In this document: piece by piece, positions 1 to 3,928 of the stretch
How positions within the stretch are numbered: position 1 is the first letter of the stretch
Layout: the number at the start of each line of letters is the position of its first letter
Assembly: GCA_019422005.1 (NCBI GenBank)
Contig: JAHZEF010000052.1
Span: forward strand, 6,142-14,825
Reading direction: 5' to 3'
Length of the DNA stretch: 8,684 nucleotides
Origin: Clostridiales bacterium
GTDB lineage: Bacteria; Bacillota; Clostridia; Oscillospirales; Oscillospiraceae
Position numbers and translations under genes: made by a program
Notes under the pieces: model-generated
The model's input: only the letters and a program-made list of their open reading frames with translations
The model's database searches: none
Told to the model about the DNA's origin: nothing

Positions 1-564
1 CACCAGAATCAGCGTGTCGGGATAGGCCCGGACGATTTCCTCCAAAGCCGCATCGTCAATCGCGTTTCCGGTCGGCATCGCGGGCGTGGTAATGATCGCA
101 ACCTTCGGCTGGTGCTTCTGAATCATGCTGTGGATCGACGCAACGTCATGGGCGCATTTCCTCTCCCCCTCCAGAATGGGATATCGGACGATCTTCAAAA
201 ACTTGTAATCGCTCAGGCCGGTATAATAGCTCCAGCCCGGATCCGGCAGCAGGATTGTATCCCCGCGGGCTGCCATCATCCCCAGAACGGACTTGATCGT
301 TTCTGCAGAGCCATTGTTTAAAAACAGGTGCTCTGCAGGAATCCCCAGTTCCTCCGCCAGCGCTTCCAGCAGTTCGTCCTTTTCATTAGATTCATACAGA
401 TACAAATCCGAGGGGACTGCCTGTTTCAGCGTCTCCAGGCACCTGGGGGAAGGGCCGAACAGATTTTCGTTGTAGTGGAGCCGCCCCGTCGTCTGTTCCG
501 TCGGAACGCCCGCATACCTGGTAATGCCTTCATAGTCTCCCAAAAGGCGCGTGCTGAGCCTCAT
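1..564 (-). CDS. PLP-dependent aminotransferase, HisC/CobD-like (N-terminal part; C-terminus runs off the window)
   Basis: A fold-type I pyridoxal-phosphate aminotransferase, probably cytosolic and transferring an amino group between an amino acid (or amino-acid-like phosphate ester) and a 2-oxo acid. The visible 188 residues start at the ATG at 564, the first in-frame start after an in-frame TGA at 604-606. An AAAGG ribosome site lies about 10 nt upstream. Seen: YNENLFGPSP at residues 31-40, matching the NENPxGPSP motif of histidinol-phosphate aminotransferases and relatives; NNGSAE at 83-88, the cofactor-phosphate loop; PDPGWSYY at 107-114, with the aromatic residue that stacks on PLP; and TTPAMPTGN at 159-167, equivalent to the NPxNPTG segment. 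The Schiff-base lysine and C-terminal arginine lie beyond position 1. It is divergent from the PTS operon. It could be a true HisC, a CobD-like decarboxylase or another class I/II aminotransferase; the visible part does not decide. Confidence 0.88.
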   Translation of the reverse strand, partial: MRLSTRLLGDYEGITRYAGVPTEQTTGRLHYNENLFGPSPRCLETLKQAVPSDLYLYESNEKDELLEALAEELGIPAEHLFLNNGSAETIKSVLGMMAARGDTILLPDPGWSYYTGLSDYKFLKIVRYPILEGERKCAHDVASIHSMIQKHQPKVAIITTPAMPTGNAIDDAALEEIVRAYPDTLILV

Positions 565-607
565 ATCGCAACAACCTTTCTTCCTCTGAACATGGAGTCC
601 CAATCAT
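530..607 (-). other. possible 25-codon upstream reading frame overlapping the aminotransferase start
   Basis: ATG at 607-605, preceded by GGAGG (617-621) at 9-nt spacing, opens a 25-codon frame that begins MIGTPCSEER and stops at 532-530, inside the aminotransferase in another frame. The predicted transcription start (about 620) falls within the Shine-Dalgarno sequence, which argues against efficient use unless transcription starts a few bases earlier. It may be a coupling or leader peptide, or chance. Confidence 0.2.
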
Positions 608-626
608 GCCGCCAATCCTCCATTCC

Positions 627-655
627 AGAATAACAGCCTTTCTATCGTCTGTCAA
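627..655 (-). promoter_or_regulatory. sigma-A promoter for the aminotransferase
   Basis: Read on the minus strand: a perfect TTGACA at 655-650, a 17-bp spacer, and TATTCT at 632-627 with an upstream TG (extended -10, TGTTATTCT). Transcription would start near 620, giving a leader of about 55 nt. The tandem 19-bp repeats lie immediately upstream of the -35 box. Confidence 0.75.
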
Positions 656-662
656 CATAAAT

Positions 663-704
663 TTGATTGTTTTGATCATTTATAATTGATTGTTTAAATC
701 ATTT
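663..704. repeat. tandem 19-bp repeats, likely regulator binding sites
   Basis: Two direct repeats, 663-681 (TTGATTGTTTTGATCATTT) and 686-704 (TTGATTGTTTAAATCATTT), agree at 17 of 19 positions and are spaced 23 bp start to start, about two helical turns. Each has dyad character: TGATT-N5-AATCA in the second copy, with one mismatch in the first. They occupy roughly -43 to -84 of the aminotransferase promoter, a position typical of activator sites. An inverted half-site (ACAATCA) follows at 716-722. They could partly act as an AT-rich UP element. Confidence 0.55.
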
Positions 705-797
705 TAAGATACCAGACAATCATGTTTTACCAACTGCGCCTTTCCGGCTTCCTTGTTTTTCCTGCTATATCAAAACAATATTTCGCGTTTTACATGG

Positions 798-811
798 AAT
801 TGGATCCAATT
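798..811. repeat. 14-bp perfect palindrome
   Basis: AATTGGATCCAATT is self-complementary over all 14 positions. It lies mid-way in the divergent region, far from either strong promoter. A poor promoter-like pair (TTTACA at 789-794, TAAATA at 811-816) flanks it. Candidate operator for an unknown dimeric regulator. Confidence 0.35.
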
Positions 812-878
812 AAATAAATACCGTATCGTTCTCTCCGCATCCATTCTTGTTTTCCCTCTCATGGAAAAACATTCAATT

Positions 879-894
879 TTGATCGATCGATCAA
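879..894. repeat. 16-bp perfect palindrome flanked by direct repeats
   Basis: TTGATCGATCGATCAA is fully self-complementary. The octamer TCAATTTT lies at 873-880 and again at 891-898, so direct repeats overlap both edges of the dyad. It sits about 135-150 bp upstream of the predicted PTS operon start. Possibly a protein binding site; function unknown. Confidence 0.4.
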
Positions 895-915
895 TTTTAC
901 ATTCATTTTTGTTGT

Positions 916-949
916 ATTCAACAATTTTATTTTAAATTAATTGTTGAAT
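916..949. repeat. inverted repeat with 11-bp arms
   Basis: Arms ATTCAACAATT (916-926) and AATTGTTGAAT (939-949) are exact reverse complements around a 12-bp AT-only spacer. It is located about -112 to -79 of the PTS operon promoter. The right part (937-952) resembles the tandem repeats at 663-704 with one base deleted, suggesting a shared regulator. With no G/C-rich stem, a DNA operator pair is likelier than a terminator. Confidence 0.45.
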
Positions 950-973
950 CATCCGATTTTACAGAAAATATGA

Positions 974-986
974 TTGAAACATTCAA
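974..986. promoter_or_regulatory. TTGAA-N3-TTCAA dyad just upstream of the PTS operon -35 box
   Basis: TTGAA (974-978) and TTCAA (982-986) form a short inverted repeat ending 6 bp before the -35 hexamer, roughly -54 to -42. It includes TGAAACA (975-981), a heptamer found inverted in the regulator's own promoter (5961-5967). It could be an operator of the DeoR protein; the match is short. Confidence 0.3.
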
Positions 987-992
987 AAATAA

Positions 993-1021
993 TTGACACA
1001 CAATCTGCACAATGCTATAAT
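993..1021 (+). promoter_or_regulatory. consensus extended -10 sigma-A promoter of the PTS operon
   Basis: A perfect TTGACA at 993-998, a 17-bp spacer, and a perfect TATAAT at 1016-1021 preceded by TGC (extended -10). Transcription is expected to start near A1028, leaving a leader of about 206 nt before EIIA. Such a strong core promoter implies repression rather than activation as the main control. Confidence 0.9.
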
Positions 1022-1036
1022 CGTGACAGCTCAATC

Positions 1037-1048
1037 GTTTGTACAAAC
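1037..1048. promoter_or_regulatory. candidate operator, 12-bp perfect palindrome at about +10 to +21
   Basis: GTTTGTACAAAC is perfectly self-complementary and lies just downstream of the predicted start site, where a bound repressor would block initiation or clearance. The DeoR-family protein at 6012-6791 is the natural candidate ligand, but no matching copy was found at its own promoter. Confidence 0.45.
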
Positions 1049-1068
1049 ACGTCAATTCTCAAACCGCA

Positions 1069-1093
1069 CTTCTGCAGAGATATCCTGCAGAAG
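1069..1093 (+). promoter_or_regulatory. leader RNA hairpin, 9-bp perfect stem
   Basis: CTTCTGCAG (1069-1077) pairs fully with CTGCAGAAG (1085-1093) around a 7-nt loop. No U-run follows, so it is not a simple terminator. It lies between the promoter and the leader frame. Flanking ATTCTC (1055-1060) could also pair with GAGAAT (1125-1130), covering part of the leader-frame Shine-Dalgarno. Likely an mRNA stability or translation-control element. Confidence 0.45.
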
Positions 1094-1136
1094 CCATATC
1101 CAGCACACCAGCTTCACAGCAAAGGAGAATCCGGAA

Positions 1137-1244
1137 ATGACCTGCAGCATACATTCCGTGCCGGACTGTCTTGCTTCGCGCCCGAATCCGCCGAATCACA
1201 GTCCTGCACCATCCATTGTATCGGGAGGCGCACATGCATATTGA
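1137..1244 (+). CDS. small leader reading frame (35 aa) overlapping the EIIA start
   Basis: The ATG at 1137 is preceded by AAAGGAG (1121-1127) at 9-nt spacing, as strong a ribosome site as those of the structural genes. The frame runs 35 codons to TGA at 1242-1244, overlapping the EIIA ATG (1234) by 11 nt in a different frame. This geometry suits translational coupling. The peptide begins MTCSIHSVPDCL, contains a proline cluster (RPNPPN) and ends SGGAHAY. It has no membrane segment and matches no family I recognise. It is the first good start codon after the operon promoter. It may be a leader peptide controlling EIIA translation, or a fortuitous frame. Confidence 0.4.
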   Translation: MTCSIHSVPDCLASRPNPPNHSPAPSIVSGGAHAY

Positions 1245-1674
1245 ACTGCCGAAACGGTTGGACGACCGTCTGATTTCTCTGGCTGTCATCGGCCATGGGC
1301 AATTTCCGATGGGAATCCGGTCCGCTCTGGAAATGATCACCGGGGATTCCAGAAATATTACTTATCTTTGTTTTGAAGACGGAGACGACCCCGACGTCTT
1401 CGGCGCGCAAATCCAATCCATCGCCGGACAGGCCCCGTGCGGCTGCCTTGTCCTGATCGACCTGGTCGGCGGCACCCCCTGCAACCAGTTGCTCCTGCAT
1501 TTGCCGGAAGCCCATTGCCGGGCTGTCGCCGGCGTCAATCTGGCTATGGCGCTGGAGGCGGCTTCTGCCCGCGAATACGCCTCGCTTGAGGAATTGGCGC
1601 AGATCGCCGTCGAGGCAGGCGGCATCGGGATTCTGGACGTATATCGGAAACGAAGTGAAAAGAAAAACGGATAA
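1234..1674 (+). CDS. PTS EIIA component, mannose/fructose/sorbose family
   Basis: Cytosolic phosphocarrier of 146 residues that takes phosphate from HPr and passes it to EIIB. The motif VIGHGQFPMG (residues 18-27) places the phosphorylated histidine at His21, matching His10 of E. coli ManX; LIDLVGGTPCNQ at about 75-86 corresponds to the conserved DxxGGSPxN strand-loop of the family. The ATG at 1234 was chosen because GGGAGG (1223-1228) stands 5 nt upstream; the frame stays open to 1171 but without another site. About ten extra N-terminal residues precede the core relative to ManX. EIIA is a free protein here, not fused to EIIB as in ManX. It is the first structural gene of the operon, with the overlapping leader frame upstream. 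Its stop codon is buried in an RNA hairpin. Family assignment is firm; substrate unknown. Confidence 0.93.
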   Translation: MHIELPKRLDDRLISLAVIGHGQFPMGIRSALEMITGDSRNITYLCFEDGDDPDVFGAQIQSIAGQAPCGCLVLIDLVGGTPCNQLLLHLPEAHCRAVAGVNLAMALEAASAREYASLEELAQIAVEAGGIGILDVYRKRSEKKNG

Positions 1675-1689
1675 CCTGCACGGTTATCC
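1669..1689 (+). promoter_or_regulatory. intercistronic hairpin containing the EIIA stop codon
   Basis: GGATAACC (1669-1676) and GGTTATCC (1682-1689) are perfect complements with a 5-nt loop. The TAA stop of EIIA (1672-1674) lies in the 5' arm, and no U-run follows. It may protect the EIIA 3' end after processing or tune expression of EIIA relative to the membrane component. Confidence 0.45.
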
Positions 1690-1718
1690 CAATCCAAAGA
1701 AAAGAGAGGAAGAAGAAT

Positions 1719-3311
1719 ATGACACTGATCCAGGCAATTCTTCTGGGCGGCCTCTATTGGCTCAGTTACTGCGGCTTCGGCTGCCACTCGCTGAATCTGC
1801 TGGTCCTGCAGCCTCTGCCGGTCTCCGTGCTGGTGGGCCTGATTCTGGGCGACATTCCCACGGCAATGATCATCGGCGCCACCATCCAGCCCATGTACCT
1901 GGCGCAGACGCAGGCGGGCTGGGTCATCACCAATGACACCTCTGCCGCCGGTATTGTCACCGCGGCCGTGGCCATCACCGGCGGCCTGAACGTGGAAAGC
2001 GCCATGACGGTCGCCGTAGCCGTCGGATTGGTCATGTGCCAGCTGACCAACGTGCGCATGACCGTCGGTTCCCTGTGGAATCATCTGACCGATCAATACA
2101 TCGCAAAGCGTAAATACGACAGGCTCTGGCTGTCCACCGTCATCTTCCCCAGCTTGTTCAAAATCGTACTGTATTGGCTTCCCATGACGCTTGCGCTCTA
2201 CTTTGGGGCGGAATCCCTGGGATTTTTCATCAACGGGCTGCCTGCATGGCTGCAGAACGGCCTGTCCGCCACCGGAAGCCTGATGCCGATTGTGGGGCTG
2301 TGCGTGGTGGCGTCCGCCATCGGGAAAAAAGGCTATTTCCCATTTTTCATCGCCGGCTTCTTTGCAGCGGCGTTCACGGGTCTCAGCGGAATCGGCGTCG
2401 CGCTCCTGGCCGTCTTTGTCGCCTTCTTTGAGTTCCGCTGTTCCAACAAGGGCGCCGACCCGGGAATCAGCATGGCCGAACTGAAAGGCGCCGCCAACGG
2501 CGCGCTCTCCAGGGGCGATCTGAACCGCGCATCCCTGCGGCTTCTGTTTTTCTACACCGCCGGCAACGGTTACGAACGCTATCAGGCAAACGGCGTGGTT
2601 GCAACCATGTTCCCCCTGCTGAAAAAGCTGTACCGGGGACAGGATGAGGAAATGCAGGCCGCCATGGCCCGTTCGGCCGAACTGTTCAATGCCGAGGACA
2701 TGACCGCAGCCCTTCCCATCGGCATCGCACTCTCCATGGAAGAGCAAAAGGCTGCCGGCGCGCCGATCGACGGCGAAATCATCTCTGAAACCAAAGCGGC
2801 GCTTTTCCCGCCCATGGCCGCCCTGGGCGACACGCTGAACTGGGCGACCATTGTCCCCATGACGCTTGCCATTCTCTGCCCATATGCGCTGGGCGGCGCC
2901 TGGTGGCCCGGCATTCTGGCCGTTCTCATCACCACCGTCCTTTGCAACTCCCAGGCCTTTCTCCTGATGCGCTGGGGGTACCGGCTGGGCTCCAAAGCCA
3001 TCAAGCAGCTTCTGAGCTCCGGAATGATGGATAAAATCATGGGCTTCTTCACCACAATGGGCATGTTTGTGATCGGCGGCATGACCTCCAATCTGGTTCA
3101 TGTCTCCACGCCGCTGACCATCACCGCCGGAGACGCCGTATTCGCCATTCAGACCGATGTGCTGGACGCCATAATTCCCAACGTCCTGACCTTTGCCGCC
3201 GCGATGGTCATCTACAGCGTCCTTCGCAAAAAGAACGTCTCTGTGATCAAAGTGATCCTCGGCGTCGTGGCCGTCGGCATCGTGCTCGGCGCACTGGGAA
3301 TTCTGGTATAG
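1719..3311 (+). CDS. fused PTS EIIC-EIID membrane component, mannose/fructose/sorbose family
   Basis: Inner-membrane permease of 530 residues that imports the substrate while EIIB phosphorylates it. Residues 1-255 are EIIC-like: hydrophobic segments and the family signature LILGDIPTAMIIGATIQPMY at 41-60. Residues 263-530 are EIID-like: LSRGDLNRA then YERYQANGVVATMFPLLKKLY (285-305), IALSMEEQKAAGAPID (336-351), LGDTLNWATIVP (369-380), and a hydrophobic C-terminus ending LRKKNVSVIKVILGVVAVG-type membrane sequence, as in ManZ. The total is close to the sum of ManY and ManZ (about 266 and 283 residues), so both partners look complete and are joined by a short linker, with no internal stop. In the well-studied systems EIIC and EIID are separate chains. 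AGAGAGGA (1703-1710) precedes the ATG by 8 nt. Family certain; substrate unknown. Confidence 0.93.
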   Translation: MTLIQAILLGGLYWLSYCGFGCHSLNLLVLQPLPVSVLVGLILGDIPTAMIIGATIQPMYLAQTQAGWVITNDTSAAGIVTAAVAITGGLNVESAMTVAVAVGLVMCQLTNVRMTVGSLWNHLTDQYIAKRKYDRLWLSTVIFPSLFKIVLYWLPMTLALYFGAESLGFFINGLPAWLQNGLSATGSLMPIVGLCVVASAIGKKGYFPFFIAGFFAAAFTGLSGIGVALLAVFVAFFEFRCSNKGADPGISMAELKGAANGALSRGDLNRASLRLLFFYTAGNGYERYQANGVVATMFPLLKKLYRGQDEEMQAAMARSAELFNAEDMTAALPIGIALSMEEQKAAGAPIDGEIISETKAALFPPMAALGDTLNWATIVPMTLAILCPYALGGAWWPGILAVLITTVLCNSQAFLLMRWGYRLGSKAIKQLLSSGMMDKIMGFFTTMGMFVIGGMTSNLVHVSTPLTITAGDAVFAIQTDVLDAIIPNVLTFAAAMVIYSVLRKKNVSVIKVILGVVAVGIVLGALGILV

Positions 3312-3334
3312 CGCCCAAAGGAAAGGAAAAAAGC

Positions 3335-3829
3335 ATGGCTGTAATTCGTTTAGTCCGCGTAGACAATCGCCTGATCCACGGCCAGGTCGCGACCGGCTGG
3401 ATCTCCAAATGCGGCGCAACAAAAATCGTTGTGATCGACGACCGCTCTGCAGAGAACGAGATGATGCGGGATGTTCTGGAACTGGCCACGCCGCCCGGCA
3501 TCCAGCTGGAAGTCTTCTCCGTGGCACAGGCTGCCGAAGCCTGGAACAGGAACCGGTTCGGACCTTCCGGCGCCGTGATGGTGATTTTCAAGTCCATCCC
3601 CGCCGCATTCGAGGCCTGGAACAGCGGCTTTCACTTTGAAGAACTGCAGATCGGCGGCACCGCTTCCGGGGCGGACCGCAAGGTTTTGGAGGGCGCAATC
3701 TCTCTGAACGCCGCAGAGTTCCGCCTTTTGCAGCAGCTGAACGCAGAAGGCGTCGCCATCACGCTGCAGCAGACGGTTCAAACCAGAATCACGCCGTGGC
3801 GCGACGCGGCAAAACGCCTGAAGTTCTGA
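3335..3829 (+). CDS. PTS EIIB component, mannose/fructose/sorbose family
   Basis: Cytosolic, membrane-associated phosphocarrier of 164 residues, the usual length for the family. It accepts phosphate from EIIA and transfers it to the incoming sugar at EIICD. The N-terminus contains RVDNRLIHGQVATGW (residues 8-22), the hallmark of this family, with the active-site His15. The next strand KIVVIDDRSAENEMMRDVLELA also follows the family pattern, and VMVIFKSIPAAFEAW near 87-101 corresponds to the conserved central segment. AAAGGAAAGGA at 3317-3327 precedes the ATG by 7 nt, and the gap from EIICD is 23 nt, so the genes are co-transcribed. EIIB is separate and placed after the membrane gene, unlike the manXYZ order. 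Confident at family level. Confidence 0.94.
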   Translation: MAVIRLVRVDNRLIHGQVATGWISKCGATKIVVIDDRSAENEMMRDVLELATPPGIQLEVFSVAQAAEAWNRNRFGPSGAVMVIFKSIPAAFEAWNSGFHFEELQIGGTASGADRKVLEGAISLNAAEFRLLQQLNAEGVAITLQQTVQTRITPWRDAAKRLKF

Positions 3830-3854
3830 CCGCGCGCCTCTGCACACAAAATAA

Positions 3855-3903
3855 CCGGCGCCGCAGGGCCTGACATCCGAACCGATGCAGGCCCTCGCGC
3901 CGG
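3855..3903 (+). promoter_or_regulatory. large interrupted hairpin between EIIB and EI
   Basis: Outer arms CCGGCGC (3855-3861) and GCGCCGG (3897-3903) pair fully. Inner arms GGGCCTG (3866-3872) and CAGGCCC (3888-3894) pair fully. CATC/GATG (3874-3877, 3884-3887) can extend the stem to a 6-nt loop. On the plus strand the following bases are CTTCCTAC, not a U-run. On the minus strand GGTTATTTT follows, so any terminator activity would favour antisense transcription. It lies within the 99-nt gap before EI and probably sets processing or partial attenuation between the EII and EI/HPr parts of the mRNA. Confidence 0.55.
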
Positions 3904-3928
3904 CTTCCTACAAAGGAGTCGTCCATTT

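Larger units (their letters stand above)
565..1136. other. AT-rich divergent control region without protein genes
   Basis: This stretch separates the aminotransferase start from the leader frame of the PTS operon. It is far more AT-rich than the flanking genes (for example 12 G/C of 60 at 661-720). The short open frames in it lack ribosome sites and protein-like composition. It holds two divergent near-consensus promoters, tandem 19-bp repeats, perfect palindromes at 798-811, 879-894 and 1037-1048, an 11-bp-arm inverted repeat at 916-949 and an RNA hairpin at 1069-1093. No tRNA or recognised riboswitch was seen. Confidence 0.8.

Noticed and set aside
753..935. 60-codon plus-strand frame in the AT-rich control region
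   Set aside because: There is no ribosome site before its ATG, and the Phe/Leu/Ile-rich product reflects base composition. The stretch is better explained as regulatory DNA.
1029..1050. Possible catabolite-responsive (cre) site near the operon start
   Set aside because: Aligning CG at 1036-1037 to the cre consensus leaves several mismatches at conserved positions. A near-match at 5948 has one base too many before CG.
600..1130. Sigma-54 (-24/-12) promoter, as used by LevR-type mannose-family operons
   Set aside because: No GG-N10-GC element of the right form was seen, no LevR-like activator is present, and a perfect sigma-A promoter is available.
1362..3527. Very long minus-strand open frame (721 codons) opposite the EII genes
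   Set aside because: It lies antisense to three convincing PTS genes. Its product is low-complexity (Gly/His/Asp/Arg-rich) with no recognisable motif, and it has no good RBS or promoter. It arises from the codon bias of the real genes.
3855..3903. Intrinsic terminator for the EII genes
   Set aside because: The hairpin is strong but lacks a following U-run on the plus strand, and EI follows in the same direction without an obvious promoter, so full termination is unlikely.
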